In this document: positions 12,426 to 22,479 of the stretch, piece by piece
Numbering within the stretch: position 1 is the stretch's first letter
Layout of the letters: each line of letters opens with the position of its first letter
DNA from: Tolypocladium sp. Sup5 PDA-1
Lineage: Eukaryota; Ascomycota; Sordariomycetes; Hypocreales; Ophiocordycipitaceae
Length of the DNA stretch: 64,000 bases
Direction: 5' to 3'
Assembly (NCBI GenBank): GCA_000750105.3
Contig: JPHH03000016.1
Location: 62,001-126,000 of the forward strand
Notes under the pieces: model-generated
Seen by the model: the letters and a program-made list of their open reading frames with translations, nothing else
The model's database searches: none
What the model was told of the DNA's origin: nothing
Program-made: the position numbers and the translations under genes

Positions 12426-14280
12426 ATGCCTCCCAACGTGCACACGGAGAAGGTCGACCTGAAAGACCTCACCCACGACCTTGAACAAGCGGCGTCGCAT
12501 CCCATGGGTGTCCTTACAGACGAACAGAGGCTGGCTCAGGTCGGCCACCAGCAAGAGCTTCGTCGCACATTCTCCCTCCCAGCCCTCGGCGCGCTGTGCG
12601 TGTGTTTGATGGCAACATGGGAGGCGCTCTCCACCGTGATTGCTGCTGCTCTGGTTAGCGGAGGGCCTCCGTGCCTGTTTTACAACTAGTATGAAGCATT
12701 TGCCCGACGCAAGGAATAGGAAAACACTAACTGGGGTTGAAGTGTCCTGTCATTCCTCTGTACCGTCTGCATTGCGACCTCTCTCGGAGAGATCGCGTCG
12801 ATTTACCCAACTGCAGGAGGTACGCGGTCCCACTATCCCTCATCATGCCGCGTCTTGGCTCACATATGAACCGCAGGACAATACCACTGGGTGGCAGCGC
12901 TCTGTCCAAACCGGAGCAAGTTGTCTGCTGCCTTTGCCACTGGTTGGATATCCGTAGGCGGGCAGGTCGTCTTGACTGCATCCGCTGCCTTTGCCGCGGG
13001 TCTCCAGTCCCAGTCGCTGATCACACTAAATGACGATACATATATCCCCACGCGTTGGCAAGGCATGCTCTTCTATTGGGCAATCTTGGTCTACGCTGGG
13101 GCTCTAAACATCTGGGGAACAAAGGTCATGCCTCATATTAATCTCGTTTCTGGTACTGCCTGATTGACCTCCCTGCCTCCAATTGGAAGCTGACATGACC
13201 TCAGGGGTTATACACATTGCTGCTTTCGTCGGCATCTCCATCACCCTCGGTGTCATGGCAAAGAAGAACACCGCGGCCTTTGTCTTCTCCGACTTCGTCA
13301 ATAGTAGTGGCTGGGGCAGCGATGGAGTATCCTGGCTAGTCGGTCTCCTGAGCGCAGTCTATCCGTTTCTCGGGTAAGTACCTTACCAAGTCAGCCCACC
13401 CTAGGTGTACACGTGTAGTAACCGAACTTCTCCTTGCAGATACGACGCAGCCTGCCACTTGGCCGAAGAGCTTCCAAATGCCAGCCGCAATGTTCCACTG
13501 GCCATGGTCGGCAGCGTTGTCGTCAATGGCGTGATGGGCTTCGCGTACTGCATCTTGCTGCTCTTTTCCGCTAGTTCGCTTGACCTTCTCTTGAGCACAC
13601 CGACAGGATTTCCATTCATGCAAATATACCTGGATGCGACACAGTCTCGAGCAGGCGCTACAGTCATGTCACTCATGGTGATTCTCATCGCCACCGCCGC
13701 CACCATCGCCGGGACGATGTCTACATCTCGCACCCTATGGGCCTTTGCTCGCGACAAAGCAACTCCGTTTGACGAGTACCTCAGCCACGTGTCTCCCACG
13801 ATGCAAATACCTGTTCGAGCCGTCGTCGTGGTAACCGCCTTGCAAGGTCTGCTCGGCCTCATCTACCTGGGCAACGTCACCGCCTTTAATGCTATTCTAT
13901 CTATGGCAATCATCGGTCTTTACTTATCCTATTCCCTACCGATCTTCTATATGCTCTTTTATGGTCGCCAAAGCCTGAGGGAGCAAGATTATGGACCTTT
14001 CCGGCTCAAGCCTCTCATTGGCATTGTCTTGAATGTCATCAGTCTGATATGGATGGTTGTCGTTATGGTTTTCAGTACTTTTCCAACTACCATTCCGGTG
14101 ACCGCGCAGAACATGAACTACTCCATAGTCGTCATGGTTGGCTGGATTGCATTTGGGGCGGTTTACTATGTCTTGGTGGGGAGGTATAAGTTTGAGGTTC
14201 CGATGACGGATGTCTGTGTTATTGGAGATATGGCGGTGCCGGCTGCGAGCTTTGAGAAAGGGGGTAGCACGGGGACCTGA
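12426..14280 (+). CDS. APC-family amino acid/GABA-type permease
   Basis: Five exons, 12426-12688, 12743-12819, 12877-13152, 13205-13373 and 13440-14280, give 541 aa with about 12 hydrophobic segments. The first membrane region (FSLPALGALCVCLMATW) and the motif GEIASIYPTAGGQYHW, completed across intron 2, are typical of fungal GABA/choline-type APC permeases. The family carries amino acids and small amines across the plasma membrane by proton symport. Sharing a promoter with the amine oxidase makes uptake of an amine substrate a reasonable guess. ATG 12426 was chosen because an upstream in-frame start would add a non-homologous leader. All four introns are GT-AG and 52-66 nt; intron 1 has a clear CTAAC branch site. 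Confidence 0.87.
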
Positions 14281-14762
14281 TTGCGCTCAAGTATCTGCTG
14301 TCTTGGAATTACAATGATTTGCTTCGCTCTTCTGTTCATCTAGCTCAGACTCAAATATGCTTAGCCAGATTAATTATCAACTCCGTTGAACATAAAACAC
14401 GGACCAATCTAAACGTCGTTTTGTCGATTGCTCCAGGCATTAGCCAACTAATTCTTGATATTGACGTACTTGTCATGCCAGGCAAGACATTTGAGAGCCA
14501 CAAACCTTTCCCTATCGCAGATGGCCGTAACAGCAGGTGCTTGCCTTATACTGCAACCACCGTTTCCGCCCAAAGAAAATGTTCTAGAAAGAGAAATCTG
14601 TGCTAATATGGGTCTGTACTGAGCTACTTTGTAGGCCTTTTAGACTGAGATTGTGAATAGTGCGATTTATTCCTTCACGGATTCTAGCTAGTTACCCTGA
14701 TGTATGAATCCACCTACACATATCTTTGCGTGGGTCAGTGGCATAACATGGTCGAAGTTTAA
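14281..14762. other. Convergent intergenic region
   Basis: 482 bp between the 3' ends of the permease and homogentisate dioxygenase genes. I see no supported coding sequence; it probably holds the two 3' UTRs. Confidence 0.6.
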
Positions 14763-16317
14763 CTAGGGGCGCTGAAAGTGTGGACGTAGCCCGGACCAGC
14801 TCTCCTGGCTGTAGTTGTCCTGCACCTTCCTGCAGGTCTTCAAACCCCATTCAGTGAGGCCCAGCATTAGGCTACTCTCAAACATAAATGCCATGCTTCC
14901 CTCGCCAACCTTTTGGGCCTGGAGTTCCGCGTTGCTTGCCTTTTCAAATGTTGCCGCGTCAGGACCATGCGAGGTCATGATGTTATGCAGGCTGGCACCA
15001 GCTGCGCGGAAACCTCCGCCGGCCTTGGCGTCGTAAGATCCACAGACAAGGCCCATGAACTCCGACATCGTGTTGCGATGGTACCACGGCGGCCGAAAGG
15101 TATCCTCCTGAACAAGCCACCTCGGGGGGAAGATGACAAAGTCTGCGATTGCCGTACCCGGGTGATCGGATGGCCCGGTTAGTACCGTGTAGATCGAGGG
15201 GTCTGGATGATCAAAGGAGATGCTTCCGATGACACAAAAGCGGCCCAAATCGTACTTGTACGGGTAATCTTTCACACTGCGTCAGTAAACCAGAGGTGTC
15301 GGCGTGCAACGACAGCCCAAGCGCGGAACGGGTCCTCGAGGCTCGTCGAGATGCCTGATTTATGACAATGGGACAAACTCACATCTAGAACCGTCAATTA
15401 GCTATGCAACTGTGTATCGGCGGTCTGTGTGTGGCCTTACCTGCCATGCCAAGCGACCACATCGAATGGGGTGTGGTTCTGCTTTGCGATAAAGAACTGT
15501 CCGTTGTATTTGTTGATAATGGTCCAGCTGCTGGCTGTATCCTCGTCGAATCTTGCTGTGGGGGCCTGGAAGTCTCTTGGGTTGGCAAGACAATTGGATC
15601 CAATTGGGCCCAGTTCTGGCAGGATAAAATGGCCCTGATACAACTCCAAGATGTAGCCTCTCACCGGGCCCTCGGGTAGAGTCACGCGGTATTTAATCCC
15701 GCGAGGGAGAACGGCGATCTCACCAGCACGAACCAGAAGATTGCCCAGTTCGGTCTGAAGGTCTAGAACTCCATGCTGGGCAACGATGAGCATTTCCCCA
15801 TCGGAAGAGTATATGGCCGTGTTCAGATCCATGTCGCGACCGGCGGTGAATATGTAAATGCCGAGGCCGGTCTTCATCGTAGGATCCCCCGCACCGGCCA
15901 CCGGCTTCAAGCCATGGACCCAGTCTACCGTCTCATCAATGTCAAAAGGGTCCCATCGCAGCTGATTAGGGATATGGTGAAGTCCTTGCTTCAGCTGGGC
16001 ATCAGAGGACTCAACCAGGGGCTCGAAAGATGAGTGTGCAGCAGAGGGGAGAATGCGATACAGCCAAGTCTGCAGATTCTCGTGCCGTGGGGCTGTGAAT
16101 GCCGTTCCCGAAAGCTTCTCCGCGTACAGGCCGTGTGGTGGCTTCTGAGGCGAGTTGGCACCAATGGGCAAGGCGCCATCGACGGCTTCTGACCTATGCG
16201 ACTCATTCAACATATTTCTTCCCACACTCGCTGTGAGTCTCGTACGTACTCATGGAATGAGCCGAAGCCGTTCAAATACTCGTATTTCTCCGGTATTGTA
16301 AAGTTCGTCGAAGGCAT
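14763..16317 (-). CDS. hmgA: Homogentisate 1,2-dioxygenase
   Basis: Three exons on the minus strand, 16317-16250, 16193-15441 and 15276-14763, give 444 aa. The enzyme opens the homogentisate ring to maleylacetoacetate using Fe(II). Sequence signs are [20 protein letters not shown] near the N-terminus, [17 protein letters not shown], the iron-ligand segment [14 protein letters not shown] (His and Glu ligands) and SHGPD (His ligand). Exon 1 joins by an ACGTAC-type donor to give [15 protein letters not shown], matching the family N-terminus. Intron 2 (15440-15277) is 164 nt, about twice the length of most introns here, and its splice leaves two extra residues ([11 protein letters not shown]) relative to the usual family text, so its 3' boundary is less certain. 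The gene diverges from fahA across 506 bp. Confidence 0.93.
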
Positions 16318-16823
16318 TGTGTGAGACGAATGTGATTCAAGACTATGAGATTGTAGAGGCGATGCTACACGACAGTGTCACAAATTTATCGTGGGGGGAG
16401 CTCCTCGCTGAGCGCTGTACAGGCTCTCATCTCTCTTTATGCCCCGGTCCTAACATCATTGCATTGCCGGTATTTTTGTATCATGGGATGTCAGTAGGGA
16501 ATGGGTCTAAAATGGAATGGGGTTCCGAGCCGGACGGGCCCGGGTGGGGGTTGTCACCGGAACGGCTCGGAGGCACTTGCTGCCCTGGTATTCCCACCCC
16601 CGGAATGATTCCGACGCGTGCATGCAATGCGGCTTCGCTATTGTTGTTCCTGTAATTAATAGCGGTACATCTTACAGACTATTCACAGCTTAAATCTGTA
16701 TTTGAATTATTCCTGATTTCGGTATAACTAGTGGAACGATATCAGCTAACTCAAGCTCGCGACCACCCTGTGTGACTTCAGGACACACGACACTGATACC
16801 GCCACCACGAATTGACCGCAAAG
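16318..16823. promoter_or_regulatory. Shared promoter of hmgA and fahA
   Basis: 506 bp between divergent start codons. It contains the inverted pair CCGAGCCG (16525-16532) and CGGCTCGG (16563-16570). The left arm is embedded in GTTCCGAGCCGG, that is CTCGGAAC on the minus strand, the same core seen in the other divergent promoters of the cluster. Confidence 0.5.
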
Positions 16824-18170
16824 ATGAAATCGTGGCTTCCAATTCCAAAAGGATCGGGTTTCTCCCTTGCCAACATTCCCTTTGGCATCATATCCACACC
16901 GAAACATCCTGTGCATCGCCCGGCCATCGCAATTGGCGAACATGTGCTGGACATCTCCGTCTTTGCCAGCCAGGGCGGGCTGGCGAACCTTGGGGAGTTT
17001 CCCAAAGAGAAGCTGGGGGTGTTTTCCGAACAGACTCTGAATTCGTTTGCCAGCCTTGGGAGACCTGTGCATCGACTTGTTCGCAACTACCTTCGCGATG
17101 TCTTTCGCGAGGATACATCGTACCCGGAGGTTCTCAAAACCAACGAGGCGCTGAAGCAGGCAGCCCTAATACCACTGTCAGAGGTCCAGATGCATCTTCC
17201 CTTGGCCATTGGAGACTACACCGACTTCTTTGCGGGCCGCAACCATGCGCATAATGTTGGAACCCTCTTCCGCGGAGCTGCCAACGCTCTGCAGCCAAAC
17301 TACAACCATATTCCCGTCGCCTATCACGGCCGGTCGAGCTCTGTGGTCGTTTCTGGAACCCCACTGCATCGGCCATGGGGCCAGGCGCTTCCTGCGCCCA
17401 CGAACCAGGTTCCAACCTTCCGGCCCTCTGCTAAGCTGGATTTTGAGCTGGAGATGGGAATGTTCTTGTGCCGGAGCAATACCCTGGGCAAGCCTATCCC
17501 AGTTGACGAGGCTAACGATTATATATTTGGCTTCGTCTTGATGAACGACTGGAGCGCTCGAGACATTCAGCAATGGGAGTACGTTCCACTTGGCCCGTTC
17601 AACGCCAAGAATTTCGGAACCTCCATCAGCCCGTGGGTTGTGCTAGCGGACGCCTTGGAACCTTTCAGGTCACATGGGCTCCCAAACGAGGTCGAACTCC
17701 AGCCGTATCTTCGCGAGACGAAAAAGGAGAATGTCTTTGATATCAACTTGGAATTATCCATCAGGAGTAAGTGGCATACTTCCGTTGCGCATAGATTTCT
17801 TAAGACTCATACCCGCCTTTCAGCTGCAAAGGGAGCTTCCACCACCATGAGTCGCACATCTTCCAAGTATCTCCTCTGGTCTTGGCCGCAAATGATCGCG
17901 CATCATACAGTTTCGGGATGCAACCTCCAGATTGGTGACCTGCTAGGCTCCGGGACCATCTCAGGCTTCGAATCTGGCACGTATGGCAGCATGTTGGAGC
18001 AGACCAAAGGCGGTAAAACCCCATTTCTTGTCGGAGATGGAGAGGAACGAACTTTCCTTGGCGATGGCGACACTGTGATCATTACGGGGTGGACAGCAAC
18101 GACTGATGGGGACGTTGTTGGATTTGGAGAATGCTCTGGACAGATATTGGCACCAGTGTCATGGAAGTAA
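16824..18170 (+). CDS. fahA: Fumarylacetoacetate hydrolase
   Basis: Two exons, 16824-17766 and 17824-18170, give 429 aa. The enzyme splits fumarylacetoacetate to fumarate and acetoacetate, the last step of homogentisate breakdown. The start SWLPIPKGSGFSLANIPFGI, the catalytic segment DYTDFFAGRNHAHNVG, the metal-binding DFELEMGMF and MNDWSARDIQQWEYVPLGPF are all family signatures. The intron (17767-17823) is 57 nt, a multiple of three without stops, so the frame also reads through it; splicing is supported by GTAAGT, a TTTCAG acceptor and family length. ATG 16824 was chosen because the longer frame begins with a TTG codon. The stop codon lies inside a 24-bp tandem duplication. Divergent pairing with hmgA is as in other ascomycetes, but maleylacetoacetate isomerase is not in this window. 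Confidence 0.94.
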   Translation: MKSWLPIPKGSGFSLANIPFGIISTPKHPVHRPAIAIGEHVLDISVFASQGGLANLGEFPKEKLGVFSEQTLNSFASLGRPVHRLVRNYLRDVFREDTSYPEVLKTNEALKQAALIPLSEVQMHLPLAIGDYTDFFAGRNHAHNVGTLFRGAANALQPNYNHIPVAYHGRSSSVVVSGTPLHRPWGQALPAPTNQVPTFRPSAKLDFELEMGMFLCRSNTLGKPIPVDEANDYIFGFVLMNDWSARDIQQWEYVPLGPFNAKNFGTSISPWVVLADALEPFRSHGLPNEVELQPYLRETKKENVFDINLELSIRSKWHTSVAHRFLKTHTRLSAAKGASTTMSRTSSKYLLWSWPQMIAHHTVSGCNLQIGDLLGSGTISGFESGTYGSMLEQTKGGKTPFLVGDGEERTFLGDGDTVIITGWTATTDGDVVGFGECSGQILAPVSWK

Positions 18171-18204
18171 CGGCTAACTATGTCATGGAAGTAACGGTTA
18201 ACTA
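18157..18204. repeat. 24-bp tandem duplication over the fahA stop codon
   Basis: Two adjacent copies (18157-18180 and 18181-18204) differ at one base. The first contains the last codons and the TAA of fahA, so the duplication adds only 3' UTR sequence. Confidence 0.85.
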
Positions 18205-20720
18205 ACTGTACGGTCCATAACATCTTATAGCATCAGTTCCTACTCCCTTTTCGGCACATGAGCAGCCTTGTTGCTATCAGTGGTGCAGGGTAGTAGTCCT
18301 GACGAACATCATGCGGGTTGGGCCCAACCGCCGCATACATCCTCCGTATGAGACCATTCCCTCCCTTTGACTCTATTGCTTCCATATTGTGAAAAATGAT
18401 AACCGTCGTCGCACTCGTTGAGTACGCCCGGGACGAGTGTGGCCTCTAATCTCCACTGCAAGCAGCAGGAGTCGCGCTATTCTGAATGTGTCCTGGAGGC
18501 ATTTAGATGTCTGTGAAAGGGGCTGGAATATAACTCTTAATTGTTTAGAGGACATCTCAAAGTCAACATACTACTCTCTCACTGAGCGGAGAACCCTGTG
18601 TGCTGACTATACCAAGCGATGATAGGCTCAGCCTCTGCATCCAGAGATCCATGAAGGAGCTGAGGAACATGCGCGAAAGGGTACGTCCGACTCTGATGCT
18701 TGCAAGATGTTGCTAGTACAAGTCGCTAACTTAGTCACAGATACATCACGATACGTCACTTCTACTGGATTCTAAAGACCCCCGTCATTAGCGGCATCTT
18801 GGAGGCTGTCAGAGGGCCCCATTTGTTGGGCTGATGGTTGGTGTCGGTAAGGTGGGCTTCCGATAAAGGGTGCCCTGTGCTCATGGGCCATTACATTTAG
18901 TCTTGTGGCTCATTTTAATCTACACGTATCACTTACCTCTAAGGGGTCTCTACACGACGCCTCTGGATCTGCAAGATCAGATGCGATCCCTCATTATCAG
19001 GCACACAGACAGCAGTAGAGTCCTTCGGCTTCTCCCATTCGATACGGGTCCCCGCTGCATCCTTCCGTGCTTCGGCGTGACCTACCAACCTAGGCAACCT
19101 CTGCTCTTCCTTCCGTATGACCTCCCGCTGCTCTTGGCTTTTACTGAGTTTGTTTTGCCTTATTACAGTAGCCCTGTATAACTCTCTATTACTAATTATA
19201 TGTAACAAGACAGCGGAGGTTTCACGTCAGATCTTCGGGGTAGGCGCTAGCATTTTCGGCGATGATTTTAACCTCAGCCTTGTTGTTCAGTGAAGGGGGT
19301 GCCCGGGTGGGCGGTTCCCATACCCGCCGTTAGTGAGGGTCCAAGGCAGGCCAACCTCCGAACAGTGTGTAAACCAACGGGTAGCTGAAGAGCAGAGTGA
19401 GATGAGGCATGGCCCATGGCAGTTCTAGATCAATATGGGTCCGCTGTCTGGGGTGCATGCCTACCAGGACATGGATCAGGGATTCGCCCAATGTCAGTTT
19501 TTGCCAGGATGCAGGCAACCGGATTCCGGCAAGCAACACACAGACCCCCCCCCCCGGAAAAGCTCTGTCCACTCGGTGGTCTTACATCCTCATCCTCATC
19601 CATATCCATGCCGGATGATTTTGTGAATGGCGTCTAAAACCAGAGTCCTACTCACATTCAAAGATTAGGACGAAGTACGTGGTTCTTATAATACGCGGGG
19701 TCTTGTGAGAGGGAACATGTCCTGGTACTTTATAGACTCTGAGCCTCTCAAAACAATATTTTATTCAGCTGCTTCCTAGAAACAATAGCATCATTATTAT
19801 AGTAAAGGCCGAAAAGCGATCAGTCAATTTATGTCGCGACTTAAAGGGGCGTGGCGCTCATGTGTACACGTAGGCACGCAGGATCTTCAAGCACTCGGCA
19901 CGCTCCCCTCGACCATGAGGAGGCTGCTCCTGACAGCTGAACCAGTAGATACTGGCTAATCAACGTTGGCGAGACTAGTTTCAGCCGTACCGGTTGTCGC
20001 CCATTTATTCGCAATGGCCCAGGATATGCTTTCCAAGGCTTTGCGACGAGAGCCATCGTCAGGAGGGACTAAACATCGACGGACCGCGAATTAAGTAAGC
20101 CCCATTTGACAGCGAACCGCGCCACCAAAATTTGGGGTGCCCATTCCCCGCGCTTGGATGATCGTCATTCCGCCTCGATGTTTAGTTTTCGTCCGTCGAT
20201 GTTTAGTCGCTCCACCGTCAGCAACTGCCAACGCCGAAGGAGTTGAACTAATACCAGAAATAGGGAAAATGTTTCACACGTGTTAAACATGTATCTCGTC
20301 TTTTGGCCCTTGGAGCAGATGTTCCCTGACCCCGGACAACGCCACACATACGCCACACAACGACTCATTACATGCTGCAGTCAGAATTCTCTCGCGCAAT
20401 ATTTTAGTACGTTGGCTGCTTCGTATGAGTACGTCCTTTTCGGTATTCGGGTTCGAGTACGATGTGTTAGGTACTAACAGGGCTCAGCCAGCAGGCAGCC
20501 CCTGTATGCTCCGTTATATGAGCAGTTGGTAAAATGAATCCCCAGAAACGCATCAAACGTCGATCAAAATTATCTTTGTAGCGTCAACAGGCAGAGGAAG
20601 GGGAACTGGGGAACAAGCCTGACACTTAAGACCCCATGAAGGCCCGCATATTTACAGCTTCCGTCTGGCAACGAGTCTATCCTTTTTCTGAGCTTGCTTC
20701 CCTTCGCCTCTTTCGCCAGA
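18205..20720. other. Long gene-poor intergenic region
   Basis: About 2.5 kb between fahA and the next gene. The short reading frames here lack family resemblance or splice logic. It holds a C10 run near 19543 and a small inverted-repeat element at 20068-20207, described separately. The last few hundred bases should be the promoter of the membrane protein gene. Confidence 0.55.
20068..20207. mobile_element. Candidate MITE with 17-bp terminal inverted repeats
   Basis: A perfect 17-bp inverted repeat, ACTAAACATCGACGGAC at 20068-20084 and its complement at 20191-20207, bounds a 140-bp stretch with no coding capacity. A second copy of the inner end, TCGATGTTTAGT, lies at 20175-20186, giving a subterminal direct repeat 21 bp from the terminal one. 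TA dinucleotides inside the arms could mark a TA target duplication, as in Tc1/mariner-derived MITEs, but the ends are not certain. No second copy was noticed in the window. Confidence 0.45.
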
Positions 20721-21965
20721 ATGGTCGATCTACCATCCATTTACTTTGGCCTCTTTTTGGGAATCTTCCCTTTTACTGTCGTCAAGGTCGTACAACAGTC
20801 ACGAAAGATCGTGGCACGTTCACGAACATATCGCAATGCCTACTTGTACATGATCTGGGTGGAGGCGGTGGTCAACTTCGTCTTCGCCATTATCACATAC
20901 TTGTACATTATTGGAGTGGTTCCTGGGAGGCGAGTTCTTTGTGCCCCTGAGGATTAGGCGACCAAACTAACACGGAGACACAACAGTCTTGCCTTTTTCC
21001 TTGGCACCGGTAAGCACACCTGGAAATTCGCGGGCATCTCGGTATTCTCGAAGCTAAATATTTACAGTGCTTATATGGGCCATCCAAACGCAGCTCCTCT
21101 CGCAGATCATCGCCAACCGAGTCGCACTAATCATGGTCGACAAGCGCAAGGCAATGTGGCTGAAGCTGGGCCTCCTCTCCACGATAGGATGCATTAACAC
21201 CGCTGTCGGTGTCATATGGATCAGCGCGCACATGCCGAGCGCTACGCCTGAGCAGATACATTTGAACAACAATTTTGAGAAGGCCGAGAAGGCGTTCTTT
21301 CTGCTGGTTGACCTTGGACTTAACCTGTACTTTCTGTACCTGGTGCGGTTCCGTCTGATTGCTCTTGGCCTTGGAAAGTACTGGCTGCTCTTCAAGGTCA
21401 ACGTGGCCATCGTCTTCCTCTCTACGGCAATGGACGCCCTCCTCTTGGGAATGCTGAGCTTGCCCGACCCCTATCTGTAAGCTCCTCCATGGACCAAGGC
21501 AATTCCGCGCACTCGTGTCTCCCGCTCCGTGACTAACGCACCTCTGTCTCATGCGTTAGATACGTCCAGTTTGCGCCCGTGGCTTACATCGTTAAGCTCT
21601 ACATCGAGCTCATTATGGCCGCCCTCATTGCCAAGATCGTCCGAAGCCGCAACGAGGGACACTTTGGCTACCCCCATGAGTCGACTAGCCGAAGGCGGAA
21701 GAGCAACACGCACTACGCCGCGTTCCCAGAACCGAGTACCAGCGGCAGTACCGCGCACCGAAATAACACGGAGAGTCCCTCGTTCGGCAATGACATTCAG
21801 ATCAATAAGGGTGGTGATGAGTCGGACATCCAGTTAGCCACGTACCCCGGGGACAGTGGCATTATGAAAACCGTCACTACTATAGTGGTGACGGAGAATG
21901 ACAAGGAGCGTGGAAGTACTAACTCTGGGGGGCAGGAACATGAAAACCCCAAGGATTTCTGGTAG
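20721..21965 (+). CDS. Uncharacterised multi-pass membrane protein with a 23-nt microexon
   Basis: Four exons, 20721-20929, 20987-21009, 21068-21476 and 21560-21965, give 348 aa. About seven hydrophobic segments span residues 5-240, followed by a polar Ser/Asn/Glu-rich cytosolic tail of about 110 residues. Exon 2 is only 23 nt and encodes the membrane stretch LAFFLGT. Its phase forces exon 1 to end before GCGAGT, so intron 1 (20930-20986) is GC-AG. The topology resembles several fungal-specific integral membrane families of unknown role. I do not recognise the family with certainty and give no function. The neighbours on either side do not suggest an operon-like link. Confidence 0.72.
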
Positions 21966-22479
21966 GCAGATGTCGTACTCTTATACTCTAATGGGACTTC
22001 CTCGTGCAAAAGGGACTCTTCATGTCTCTGTCATTTTATACTTCAGTAAGCTACTTATGTAGGCCAGGCTAGGAGGAAGAAGGGGATCTTGATACCTTCA
22101 GACAGAAAGAGGTTTAAGAGGCACTTTTTCACAATGAGTCCGCGCGCACACACACACATACATCTTATTAATTATATAGCCCTAGTAATATAGAGAAAAG
22201 ATGTTTACTTCCCTCGTTTGATGATGATGTAAGATTATTTACATACCGAGATGAGCCCCTTGTTACATAATAGAGGCCATTGTCATCATGCGCCACAAAG
22301 AAGCTGTCGTGGACATGTACTGTAGAGCGTGACTTGTTACAGCACAAGGAGATCAATTTACTGAATTACCAGTGTATAGCGTGTTTATATATAGCACCAA
22401 CATTTATGCTACTAACAAACAAAGAGATCCCCGCCTTAGGCATCTATCTTAACCGACTCTCGCATGACACCAGGCTCAC
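21966..22479. other. Convergent intergenic region with CA repeat
   Basis: 514 bp between two 3' ends. It contains a short CA microsatellite near 22145-22160 and AT-rich sequence. No gene is supported. Confidence 0.6.

Noticed and set aside
18870..19181. 103-aa frame in the long intergenic region
   Set aside because: No signal of coding bias, homology or splice continuity.
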